Positions 8,429-16,750 of a DNA stretch of 34,733 nt are shown piece after piece. A program made the translations under genes and the position numbers. The stretch covers positions 1-34,733 of the forward strand of contig JADJQY010000024.1 in assembly GCA_016712505.1 (NCBI GenBank). Reading direction: 5' to 3'. Origin of the DNA: Candidatus Eiseniibacteriota bacterium (GTDB lineage: Bacteria > Eisenbacteria > RBG-16-71-46 > CAIMUX01). How positions within the stretch are numbered: the stretch's first letter is position 1; each line of letters begins with the position of its first letter. A model generated the notes under the pieces. That model made no database searches and had not been told where the DNA came from. It saw only the letters and a list, made by a program, of their open reading frames with translations.

Positions 8429-8469
8429 CAGTTGCCTCCTCGGTCCAGACAGCGCGAGATCCGGGCGCG

Positions 8470-9042
8470 CTAGGCCCGTGCGATCGAGAGGAGTTCCTCC
8501 ACGGCCGCCGCGCGGTCGGCGTTGACCACGGCGTAGTCATATTGATCGAGCATCTGCATCTCGTTCAGGGCGCGGTTCAACCGACGCTGGATGTCTTCCT
8601 CGCGGTCGGTCTGTCGACCGCGCAGGCGGCGCTCCAGCTCCTCGATCGAAGGGGGGAGCAGAAACACCAGCACCGCCTCGGGGTAGCGTGCGCGGATCTT
8701 CATCCCTCCCTGGACATCGATGTTGAGCACGACGGTGAGGCCGCGCGCGAGCTGGGCATCGAGCCAGGCCTTCGGCGTGCCGTAGAGGTGCCCGTGCACC
8801 TCTGCCCACTCGGCCATCCCGGTGCCCTCGCGCTCGCGGGCAAACTGCTCCGAGCCATAGAAGAAGTAGCTCTCGCCGTCGACCTCACCCGGCCGTTGCG
8901 GTCGCGTCGTGGCCGAAATCGAACGCGCCGACGCATCGAGGCGCTCGAGGAGTGCGGTGCAGAGTTCCGTCTTCCCCACCCCGGAGGGGCCGGAAACGAC
9001 GAAGGGAAACGCTGCGGTCAGGAGACGGGGGATGGCCGACAT
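8470..9042 (-). CDS. gmk: Guanylate kinase
   Basis: This 190-residue enzyme phosphorylates GMP to GDP with ATP and is essential for GTP/dGTP supply. The P-loop is SGPSGVGKT (17-25). The GMP-binding segment is SISATTRPQRPGEVDGESYFF, with E-H-G-like VHGHLYGTPKAWL after it. The lid contains RLRGRQTDREEDIQRRL. Length and order match the family. AAGGAG lies 12 bases before the ATG. It sits between yicC (90 bp upstream) and coaBC (41 bp downstream), the usual genome order, but without the rpoZ gene often found between gmk and coaBC. Confidence 0.96.
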   Translation of the reverse strand: MSAIPRLLTAAFPFVVSGPSGVGKTELCTALLERLDASARSISATTRPQRPGEVDGESYFFYGSEQFAREREGTGMAEWAEVHGHLYGTPKAWLDAQLARGLTVVLNIDVQGGMKIRARYPEAVLVFLLPPSIEELERRLRGRQTDREEDIQRRLNRALNEMQMLDQYDYAVVNADRAAAVEELLSIARA

Positions 9043-9087
9043 TTCGAGAACGAACTCCTTGCTCCGAGTCGAATGAGTCGAGGGCTG

Positions 9088-9105
9088 CGCGGCGCGCGCG
9101 CCGCG
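9088..9105. repeat. Perfect 18-bp GC palindrome between yicC and gmk
   Basis: The sequence from 9088 to 9105 (CGCGGCGCG then CGCGCCGCG) equals its own reverse complement. It sits in the 90-bp gap between the yicC stop and the gmk start. It could act as a transcript processing hairpin or protein site; no T-run follows. Confidence 0.7.
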
Positions 9106-9132
9106 AGGGCTGGTGCGGCACGCCTCCCGCCT

Positions 9133-10011
9133 CTACTCGAAGTTCTGCACCTGCTCGCGAATCCGCTCGATCTCTTCCTTGATCACGATCACGTCGCGGG
9201 CGATGGCCACGTCCTGCGCCTTGGATCCGATGGTGTTCGCCTCTCGATTCATCTCCTGGAGCAGGAAGTTGAGTTTGCGCCCGGCGGGCTCCGGCGCCCG
9301 GACCAGCTCCCGGAACTGCTCGAGGTGGGAGCGGAGGCGGATGCACTCCTCGGTGCAGTCGGTCCGATCGACGAAGAGCACGATCTCCGACTCGAGCCGC
9401 TGCCGGTTGTACTCCAGGTCGGCGCTGATCTCGGCCAGCCGATTGGCGAGCCGCTCGCGCTGAGACGAAACCATGTGCGGAACCCGCTCGACCACGTTTT
9501 CGAGTGCCGACTGGATCAGGTCGACCCGCTGCAGGAGATCGCGGGCCAGGTTGTCCCCCTCCCGCCGCTTCATCGAGAGGATGTCGTCGAGCGCCTTCTC
9601 GAGCGCCGGGCCGGTGATCTTCCAGGCCGTTTCCTCCTCCACCACCTGGCTATCCCAGGTGAGCACCTCCGGCAGCGCAAGTAGCGTGGCGAGTTGGATT
9701 TCCCCGGGAAGCTTGAGTTTCTGCTGGAGGTCCTTCAGGGCGTTCAAGTAGGCAGTTGCGGCCGCGTCGTTGACCTTTAGCGCGCCGGTCTCCTCCTCGC
9801 TCCCGTCGAGCGAGAGATTCACGTAGATTTTCCCGCGCGAGAGCTTGGCCTGGGTTCGCTCCCGGATCTGCGCCTCCAGGTTGGCCAGCATCTTGGGCAG
9901 ACGGACCGAGATCTCGCAGAACCGATGGTTCACCGAGCGCACCTCGATCGACAACCGCTTCCGCTCGAAGGCCGCTTCTGCGCGCCCGTAGCCAGTCATA
10001 CTGAGCAGCAT
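9133..10011 (-). CDS. yicC: YicC family endoribonuclease-like protein
   Basis: This 292-residue protein begins MLLSMTGYGRAE, the hallmark start of the YicC/YloC family, and has EVRSVNHRFCEISVRLP at about 22-38. The C-terminal domain contains FVDRTDCTEECIRLRSHLEQF and KLNFLLQEMNREANTIGSKA, both strongly conserved in the family. E. coli YicC is reported to be an endoribonuclease; biological targets here are unknown. GGAG lies nine bases before the ATG at 10011, and the frame extension to 10314 is unsupported because it would run into the divergent gene. It is the first gene of the minus-strand housekeeping block; the 148-bp gap to the divergent gene at 10160 must hold both promoters. Confidence 0.95.
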   Translation of the reverse strand: MLLSMTGYGRAEAAFERKRLSIEVRSVNHRFCEISVRLPKMLANLEAQIRERTQAKLSRGKIYVNLSLDGSEEETGALKVNDAAATAYLNALKDLQQKLKLPGEIQLATLLALPEVLTWDSQVVEEETAWKITGPALEKALDDILSMKRREGDNLARDLLQRVDLIQSALENVVERVPHMVSSQRERLANRLAEISADLEYNRQRLESEIVLFVDRTDCTEECIRLRSHLEQFRELVRAPEPAGRKLNFLLQEMNREANTIGSKAQDVAIARDVIVIKEEIERIREQVQNFE

Positions 10012-10159
10012 GAGATCCGTCTCCAAAAGGGTAGGTGCGGAGGATACGCCCGAGCGGTTTTCGGGGTCAATCTCGCGGCCTTGTTGGTCTGGGGTCGGCG
10101 CGCGTATCCTTTTCACGCCCCCCGCAATCCCGCCAGGGCCGGAAGAGAAGGAGCAACCG

Positions 10160-11885
10160 ATGATGAGGAATCGCCCCACGCCAGTCTGCGTCGTGGCTGG
10201 AACCCTGCTCGTTTCCCTTTGCGGAAACGCCCACGCGCTCTGGGGCAGCGACCCGGAAGCCAACTTCGCCATTGCCGATCGGAGCGGCGAGCAGGTCCTG
10301 CCGAAGATCGTCAATGACTGGTCCGGCGGCGGTTATGTCGGCTGGTTCGATAGCTCGGCCGGCGCATACCAGGTCTACCTCCAGCGGCTCGACGGCATGG
10401 GCTTCGAGTTCTGGGGTCACAACGGCCTCCTGATCAGCGACCACCCGCAATCGACCTCGCTGGTCGATTGGGATCTACTTCTCGAGCGCGACGGGGATGC
10501 GATCGTGGCCTTCACCGACACCCGGGCCGGGAGTGATCTCGACGTCTATCTCTATCGCATCGGTCAGAACGGTGCCTTCGTCTGGGGCGACGACGGGATC
10601 ACCGTTTCGGCGAACGACGACTACGAGCCCTCCCCCGCGCTCTGCCAGGCCTCGGACGGCGATGTGGTGGTCGTCTGGCCGCGGCTGCCCGACGTGGGAG
10701 ACGGGAGTCTCCGGATGCAGCGCTATGCCCCGGACGGCACGCCCCGCTTTGCCGCTGGGGGCATCGACATCGTGACCGCACCGAACGAATCGCCGGCCTT
10801 CTGTCGCGTCATTCCCTCGGACGACGGCAGCGTGATCGTCGGCTACCTCCGCGACATCGACAGCTTCAGCGCCCCGCGCCATCTGCGCGCGGTCAAGGTC
10901 GCGGCCGATGGTACGATCGCCTGGGGACCGCTCGCGGTCTACGACGCCGTTTCGCTCCCGATCGGCTATCAGCCGCAGATGGTGGCCGACACCGCGGGCG
11001 GCGCGATCTTCTGTTTCCACCGCAGCCAGTCAAACATCTACAACTCGGTGGTGCAGAGGGTGACCAGCGCCGGGGCGGAAGTGTTCCCCACAACGGCGTG
11101 CTCGTCTCCACGCTGGCCGCGCGCTACCACATCAATCCGAGTCTGGCCTACAACGCCGCGACCAACGAGTGTTTCGTCTTCTGGAACGAGGAGACGACCA
11201 ACCAGTCGCAGTGGGGGATCCGCATGCAGAAGATCACCCCGATCGGCGTCCGCGCCTGGGGTGATGTCGGCGTGTCCTCGTCACCATGAGCACCACCTTC
11301 CGCTCCCCCCCGCGCGCCGCTGCGGTGACCGGCGGGGCCGAGGTGTTCTTCTCCGACCAGCCGACCGGGATGTTCAACCAGGAGCGGGTGCTCGGCTACC
11401 GGGTCGACGCCCTCGGCGGGACCGTCTGGGGCCCGGTCGTGGTTTCGTCGCACCTCAGCTCGAAGTCGCGCCTGCCGGTGGTGGTGGATGCCGACGACAT
11501 CTGCCGCATGGTCTGGGAGGATGATCGAAACGGCACACCCGACATCTACGGCCAGGCGATCAAGTCCAATGGACAGCTCGGCGGAGCGACGACCGACGTG
11601 CCGACCGGCACCGAGGGCTGGTCGGTGCGGCTCGCGCCCAATCCCTCGCGCGGACAGACCCAGATCCGTTTGGTCGGCATGCCGGGGGCAATCGGATCGA
11701 TCTCGATCGTCGATGCCGGCGGCCGCGCGGTGCGGAGCTTCGGTTCGGCCCTCGATGGTACCTGGCGCTGGGATGGCCGGGATGGGGATGGGCGCCTCGT
11801 CCCGTCCGGGGTCTACTGGCTTCGCGTGACGGGCGCGACCGGCGCCTCGGCCACGCTCGCGGAGCCAATCGTTCGTCTCCGGTAG
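10160..11885 (+). CDS. Secreted beta-propeller-like protein with FlgD-like C-domain; two frameshifts
   Basis: The gene starts ATGATGAGGAATCGC, seven bases after AAGGAG, and encodes a signal peptide (VCVVAGTLLVSLCGNAHA). The body repeats a motif of about 50 residues, such as GFEFWGHNGLLIS and GAFVWGDDGITVS, each with Trp/Phe-W-G and a following aspartate-rich loop; this suggests a propeller. The frame breaks twice. At CCCC 11086-11089 one extra C would give EVFPHNGVLVS. Near 11266-11275 one extra base would give GDVGV-x-LVTMSTT. With both corrections the product is 575 residues. The last 85 or so residues (RLAPNPSRGQTQIRL ... DGRDGDGRLVPSGVYWLRV) are a FlgD/Por-type C-terminal domain. Both lesions are one-base losses, so sequencing error is at least as likely as inactivation. 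Function unknown. Confidence 0.75.
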
Positions 11886-11913
11886 TCCAATCACGCCTGC
11901 TGAATCGTGTGCT

Positions 11914-11941
11914 GCGTCCGGATTGCGCTAGCCCCGGACGC
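11914..11941 (+). terminator. Hairpin after the secreted-protein gene
   Basis: GCGTCCGG (11914-11921) pairs perfectly with CCGGACGC (11934-11941) around a 12-nt loop, 29 bp past the stop and 23 bp before the exporter ATG. No T-run follows, so termination is tentative. Confidence 0.4.
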
Positions 11942-11964
11942 GGCTCTCCGCTTAGATCGCGACC

Positions 11965-12993
11965 ATGACGCAAGTCCCCCGGCTTCGCCTTGTTCTCGCC
12001 TTTCTCGCGATCTACCTCATCTGGGGATCGACCTACCTCGCCATTCGCTTCGCCATCGAGACGATCCCACCGTTCTTGATGGCTGGGTCGCGGTTTCTGC
12101 TCGCCGGTGCCGTGCTCTACGCCATCGTCCGCCCCCGCTGCCCCGCGCCCACGGCCGGCAACTGGCGCGCGGCGGGGTTGATCGGAGGCCTTCTGCTCCT
12201 GGGCGGCAACGGCGCGGTCTGCTGGGCCGAGACCCGCGTTCCCTCCGGAATGGTCGCGCTGATGATCGGCGCCATGCCGCTATGGATTGCGCTCCTCGGC
12301 TGGGCCCTTCCCGGCGGCACGCGTCCGACGGCGCGCATGTGCTTCGCCATCGGCCTCGGTCTGGTCGGGGTGGCGCTGATCGTCGGCCCGGAGCAGTTCG
12401 CCGGTGGACGGCGGATCGATCCTCTCGGCGCGCTGGCGATCCTGGTCTCCACGCTCTGCTGGGCCACAGGCTCACTCCTCTCACGACGGGTGAACCTTCC
12501 CGGGTCGCCGTTCCTCGCCACCGCGATGGAGATGCTGGCCGGAGGCGCGCTACTCAGTGTGGCCGGTCTCGCGCTTGGCGAGCACCGCAGTTTCGACCCG
12601 GCGGCGGTCTCCTTGCGATCCTTGCTCGCCGTGCTCTACCTGCTGGTCTTCGGCTCGCTCATCGCGTTCACCGCGTACATCTGGTTGCTCCAGGTGACGA
12701 GCCCGGTCAAGGTCGCGACCTATGCCTACGTGAATCCCGTGGTCGCCGTGTTCCTCGGCTGGGCGCTGGCCGACGAGCCGGTGTCGCTCCGCACCGGGCT
12801 GGCCGCGGCGGCGATTCTCGGAGCGGTGGTGGTGATCACGCGCGCTGCGGGAGGCGGGAGCGGGGGCGCGGGAGCGGGGGCGGGGGCGCTGCGCGGCGAC
12901 GGTGAAGTCCCGCGAGGCGGCCGCCCGCGTCGCGGCGGGAACCGAGCCGTGAGTTCGCCGGGTGAGGTGCGAATCAGCATCGAGGGGAACTGA
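11965..12993 (+). CDS. EamA/DMT-family inner-membrane exporter (YedA-like)
   Basis: This 342-residue protein has ten hydrophobic segments arranged as two EamA repeats. The first repeat starts AIYLIWGSTYLAIRFAIETI and has NGAVCWAETRVPSGMVALM. The second contains LVSTLCWATGSLLSRRV and ends TYAYVNPVVAVFLGWAL. These motifs closely match E. coli YedA, a drug/metabolite transporter-superfamily exporter with uncertain substrate. The last 50 or so residues (GGGSGGAGAGAGALRG...) are a Gly/Ala/Arg-rich tail beyond the usual family end, encoded by a G-rich repeated stretch near 12850-12890. No strong Shine-Dalgarno is seen before the ATG. It follows the secreted-protein gene by 79 bp; no functional link is evident. 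Confidence 0.9.
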   Translation: MTQVPRLRLVLAFLAIYLIWGSTYLAIRFAIETIPPFLMAGSRFLLAGAVLYAIVRPRCPAPTAGNWRAAGLIGGLLLLGGNGAVCWAETRVPSGMVALMIGAMPLWIALLGWALPGGTRPTARMCFAIGLGLVGVALIVGPEQFAGGRRIDPLGALAILVSTLCWATGSLLSRRVNLPGSPFLATAMEMLAGGALLSVAGLALGEHRSFDPAAVSLRSLLAVLYLLVFGSLIAFTAYIWLLQVTSPVKVATYAYVNPVVAVFLGWALADEPVSLRTGLAAAAILGAVVVITRAAGGGSGGAGAGAGALRGDGEVPRGGRPRRGGNRAVSSPGEVRISIEGN

Positions 12994-13474
12994 CCGCGAA
13001 GGCGGATGCGAGTCACTCGGTCGCGAGAGCGTGAGGCCTGTTGAGCGTTCTCAGTGAATCGGGAGCGGGGAGAAGGGCCGGAGATCGGACGAGCCAGGTG
13101 ATCGCGACGTCGGCTGGCCTCGCGGTATCTCTAGCGTCGGCATCAAGCGGTGACCCGCGCGTTGCCTCGGGATCACCCGATGCTCGGTTCCGGCTGCTGG
13201 ACAGCTTTGCCGGGTGGGACTCGGACCCACCGGGTCGCTATCGATGAGTTTCAGGTGAGCCGAAGAGGCTCACCATCCTCCCTTCCCAGGCTTTGCCTGG
13301 CGCACACTGTCCCCGGGGAGAGTTCGATGTCGAACGGCCCCCGGGGAGAGTCGCACGAATCGAGGAGGGTCCGGCGGACGTGTGGCGGATCGGCGCGCGT
13401 CGGGGCGGGAGTGGGGGGAACTACGCCGTGCGGGGCGGGACGGACAACGCGGCTCGCGCGCTCGCGCGGTGGCG
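12994..13474. other. Gene-free stretch between convergent genes, with three hairpins
   Basis: No coding frame is supported. Three successive inverted repeats stand out: GGTGGG/CCCACC at 13213-13231 with a 7-nt loop, GGTGAGCC/GGCTCACC at 13254-13274 with a 5-nt loop, and CCAGGC/GCCTGG at 13286-13300 with a 3-nt loop. The last is fused to the first 32-bp repeat copy. A partial echo of that repeat's CCCCGGGGAGAGT half follows at about 13339-13351. The exporter (plus) and the sigma-54 activator (minus) converge here, so one or more hairpins may terminate transcription. Confidence 0.6.
13293..13324 (+). repeat. 32-bp dispersed repeat, copy 1
   Basis: It starts TTGCCTGGCGCACACTGT and ends CCCCGGGGAGAGTT. 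Identical 32-bp copies lie at 16707 and 19297, all on the plus strand. This copy is preceded by CCAGGC, making a small hairpin with the repeat's own GCCTGG. Confidence 0.95.
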
Positions 13475-16001
13475 CTACCGGTAGTTCCCGTAGTCGATAC
13501 CGTAGCGTTCGCACAGGCGGTAGAGCGCCTGCTTGCTGATCCCGAGGGTCGTTGCCGCCGGCAGTACCCGTCCCTGGTGCAAGCGGAGCGCCGCGTCGAT
13601 CTGCGACTCGGTCAGTTCGAGCGCAGTCGCGATCGCCTGGCGCGGGTCGACCGGCGCCGACCACTGGGTCACCCGCCGTCCCGGCAGGAAGCGGCTCGTG
13701 AGGGCGAAGAGTTGGTTCCGCAGCTCGCGCACGTTTGCCCGGCCAGTCGTAGGCGCTCATCGAGGTCAGCACCGCGTCGCTCACCCCCACGAACTCGATC
13801 CCTCGCTCGCGCAACTGCTGCGCGAAGTGCTCGATCAGGATCGGGAGATCGTCGATCCGATCGCGGAGCGCCGGGAGATAGATCGTCAGGCCGCAGAGCC
13901 GGTGATACAGATCGCGGCGGAACTCGTTCGCTTCGATCGCCTGGCGCAGATCCTTGTGCGTCGCGGTCACCAGGCGAACATCGACCTTGATCGCGCGGTC
14001 CGCCCCCACCGGTCGGATCTCGCCCGAGTCGAGCATGCGGAGGAGGCGCGGCTGCGAGCCCGAGCCTAACTCCGCGATCTCATCGAGGAAGAGCGTGCCG
14101 CCCGATGCCGTGCGGGCCAGGCCAGCGCGCTCGGTGATCGCCCCAGTGAACGCGCCCTTCTGGTGTCCGAACACCTCGCTGTCGAGCATCTCCGGGCTGA
14201 GCGCGCCGCAGTTGACCGGGACGTACGGACCTCGCGCCCGTCGACTCAGATCGTGCACCGCGCGGGCCACCAGTTCCTTTCCCGTGCCGGTCTCTCCCTG
14301 GATCAGGATCGGCTGATCGGTCGGCGCTGCTTCGCGCACCTGCCGGAGCGCGGCGCGGAGGAGCGGGCTCTTGCCGTGGAGCTCGGGGAAGCCCGGGTTG
14401 GTGGCGGTGCGGAGGAGGTGGATGGTCCGCAGGCGGGCCTGGGAGATCGATTCTTCGATCTGTTCGCGCGTCAGGGGCCAGGTGGGGTTCGGGGGGGTGA
14501 TGGCCGGATCGGTGTTGCCGGTGAGGTCGGTGTTGCCGGCCGTGTCGGTCTCGGTGGCGGCGTCGGCGCCGTGGTCGGCGGCCTGAGGGCCTCCGGCTGA
14601 CAGCCGGTTCGCGTTCGCGGGAAACGGCTGTTTGAGCAGGTCAGCGATCGGGTCGACCTCGTTCGCCTCGAGTTCGGCGCGGAGCCGCGCGCCCTCGGCG
14701 TCATAGGAACGTCCAAGAGTCGCGATCACGGTCTCCGCATCGTCGATCGCTTCACCCCGGGCAAGGGCGAGCAGTCGTTGGGCGCGGTAGATCTCGAACC
14801 GTTCGCCCATCTGGGTGAAGAAGTCGACCGCGCGCTCGAGGTCGTGGACCGCCTCGGCCGTGCGACCGAGGTGGAGGAGGATGCCTCCGCGGACGCGGCG
14901 GCAGACGGCGAGTTCGTCTACTTCCCCAGTCCTCAAGAAGGTATCGATGGCTTCCTCGGCGAGTTTGAGTGCCGTAGCAGTGTTCTTGGACTGAAACTCT
15001 ACCTCGGCGAGGAGCCGCTGGGTTTCTCCCATCACATCCCGTTCGGCATTTCGAAACGCCAGGAAGTGACCCCGCGTCAACCATCGACGGGCGCGGGCGA
15101 GATAGCCGCCGGCCAGACGGAACTCGCCTACGTACTCACAGAGCAACGCCCGACCACGCGGCTCCTCCACACGCGCTGTTGCCCGAATTGCCTCGCGCAC
15201 GGCTCGACGGGCATCCGCATGACGCACCTGCCTGGTCAATAGCAATCCGAGCAGGCGCCGAGCCCGGGCGACGCGACTCTCCAGTTGCAGTTCCTCTGCG
15301 AGAGGAAGGCAGCGTCGAAGCAGGGCGGTCGCGGACAGAAACTCGCCGCGAAAAATGTGCGCCGTCGTCATGTTGAGCGCGCAGATCAGCCAACTACGGA
15401 GGTCACCGGCCTCGAGGAAGAGACGGAGCGCCCTCACCTGCATCGCGCGGCACCGACCCCAGTTCTGACCGAGGGTCTCAAGCTGACCCAGGATGTCGAG
15501 GGTCTGGCCCACTCTCACAAGGTCGGAAGCGCGCTCGAAACACCCGAGGGCCATGCGAAGTTGGTCTCGGGCTGGGCCGATCTCCCGTCGACGCAACCAG
15601 CACTTTCCGAGGAGCTGATGGAGATCGCCATCGAGCGTCGGGAACCTCGACGGCGACTCGGGGTCGGCAAGCGTCAGGCTTAGGGTCTCGATTGCTGCAT
15701 CAATCCGAGAGTCCCGATACTCGAGTCTTGCACGATAGAGCGCCGCGACGGATGTGGCGTGTCGGTCCTCCGCGTGCAGTTGCCGCAGGCGCCGAATCTC
15801 ATCCAGCAGAAGGTCGCTCTGCCCTGATCGCCAGAGATACTCGAACCAAACCGGGCGCACGGCGGGAAGCAGTTTCTGATCGGCATCCAACCCGCTCATC
15901 TCGGCGGCGATGCTATCGTAATCCTGCGCGTCCAGCAGAGACTCGATGAGCGATCGGGAGAAGCTAGGGGGCAAGACGTCGTCCTCTATCCGCCGTTCCA
16001 T
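13475..16001 (-). CDS. Sigma-54-dependent activator with TPR-like sensor half (one frameshift)
   Basis: Removing one A from the AAA at 13734-13736 restores AYDWPGNVRELRNQ, a canonical motif, giving an 841-residue protein. As read, the frame instead runs on to 13251 with meaningless sequence. Residues 1 to about 470 are helical, TPR-like (GRTAEAVHDLERAVDFFTQM, MALGCFERASDLVRVGQTLD). A polar Asp/Thr/Asn linker follows. The AAA+ domain has Walker A GETGTGKE (about 567), the sigma-54 contact loop GAFTGA (about 617) and Walker B LFLDEIAELG. The C-terminus is a Fis-type helix-turn-helix (RVLPAATTLGISKQALYRLC). It activates sigma-54 RNA polymerase, presumably in response to a ligand or protein bound by the TPR half; there is no receiver, GAF or PAS domain. 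GGGAGG, inside the end of the upstream small gene, serves as its ribosome site. Confidence 0.9.
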
Positions 16002-16007
16002 AGACTC

Positions 16008-16358
16008 TCACATCCTCCCTAGCGTTCCATGGACCGTGCTGATCCAGCGAAGGAGCGTCATGAGTAGGCCTCGACAATGGCCCGGCTCGTCGCGAGAGTC
16101 CGACTCCGGTGCGTGAGTTGACAGGAGTACCGGATCCCCGGCTTCGGTAGTCGCAGAACCTCCTCTTTGGGGCCGGTCATACTCGTAGTCGTCAAAGTCT
16201 TTCCCATCCGTATCCCCCGGCTCGATCGGCAGCGGGGCCGGCGGAGGAGTCCAGGCGTGAGACGGGGTGGCGGCGAGCGGGCCTAACATCACGAGCGACG
16301 CAAGCAGCAGCAGGCGGAGAGTGCGTGCGGCGGCGCGCGATGGGCGAGTTCGAGACAT
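16008..16358 (-). CDS. Small exported protein upstream of the sigma-54 activator
   Basis: This 116-residue protein has GGAGG seven bases before its ATG. Residues 1-35 form a clear signal peptide (LRLLLLASLVMLGPLAA then TPSHA). The mature part is Pro-rich (WTPPPAPLPIEPGD), then acidic (DTDGKDFDDYEYDRP), with one Cys and a hydrophobic C-terminal helix (GLLMTLLRWISTVHG). No family is recognised. Its stop lies 6 bp before the activator's start, and its last codons carry the activator's ribosome site, so the two are co-transcribed and probably coupled. An exported small protein beside a TPR-containing regulator suggests a signal/receptor pair, but that is inference. Confidence 0.75.
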   Translation of the reverse strand: MSRTRPSRAAARTLRLLLLASLVMLGPLAATPSHAWTPPPAPLPIEPGDTDGKDFDDYEYDRPQRGGSATTEAGDPVLLSTHAPESDSRDEPGHCRGLLMTLLRWISTVHGTLGRM

Positions 16359-16501
16359 TCGGCTACCTCCGGTTGGGTAACGCCGAGCTGGGCACTCGGC
16401 GGCCGGCCCCCTAAAAGTTCAGCGCGGCAATGATAGAAGAAGGACTAAGGGCGGACAACGGAATTCTCGGGGCAGTGCTTCTGCCGGATCGAAGGTTCAT
16501 C

Positions 16502-16534
16502 GGGGGTTGGTCGGGGGTTGGTGGGGGGTTGGTC
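16502..16534 (+). repeat. Three tandem 11-bp G-rich units
   Basis: Units GGGGGTTGGTC, GGGGGTTGGTG and GGGGGTTGGTC at 16502-16512, 16513-16523 and 16524-16534. The spacing of G-runs could allow a G-quadruplex on the plus strand, about 140 bp upstream of the small exported gene. Confidence 0.85.
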
Positions 16535-16706
16535 GCCGCTCGGAGCCCCCGCGTCGAACTGGAGCGGTCGGCCACGGAGCGAGCATCGGCGAGATCTGAG
16601 CGCTGGGCAGCGCACTCGACTCCGTGCAGCAGCCCCGGCTGCCCCAGCGTCGCCGACCTCGGGCTTTGCAGTAGGCTCGTCCGGCACGACTGCCTACACG
16701 AGCCTC

Positions 16707-16738
16707 TTGCCTGGCGCACACTGTCCCCGGGGAGAGTT
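16707..16738 (+). repeat. 32-bp dispersed repeat, copy 2
   Basis: Identical over 32 bases to copies 1 and 3, continuing GC after AGAGTT as in copy 3. It sits 12 bp beyond the 3' end of the HNH gene. Confidence 0.95.
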
Positions 16739-16750
16739 GCGTGGATCCGT

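Larger units (their letters stand above)
16359..16750. other. Gene-free stretch: promoter region of the small-protein operon and HNH 3' flank
   Basis: No supported coding frame. It must contain the promoter for the minus-strand operon starting at 16358. It also holds a G-rich 11-bp tandem array (16502-16534) and the second copy of the 32-bp repeat (16707-16738), which lies 12 bp beyond the HNH gene's stop. No sigma-54 or sigma-70 promoter was identified with confidence. Confidence 0.5.

Noticed and set aside
13041..13247. 68-codon plus-strand frame after the exporter
   Set aside because: No ribosome site, no family similarity and it runs into the hairpin region.
13200..13290. Complete tRNA gene on the minus strand
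   Set aside because: Only a T-arm-like hairpin is present; no acceptor pairing, D-arm or anticodon arm could be found, and the loop has C at the conserved T55.
13293..13324. Sigma-54 promoter in the 32-bp repeat (TGGC followed by GT)
   Set aside because: The GG and GC elements are not at the required spacing, and the orientation does not lead into a gene at copies 1 and 2.
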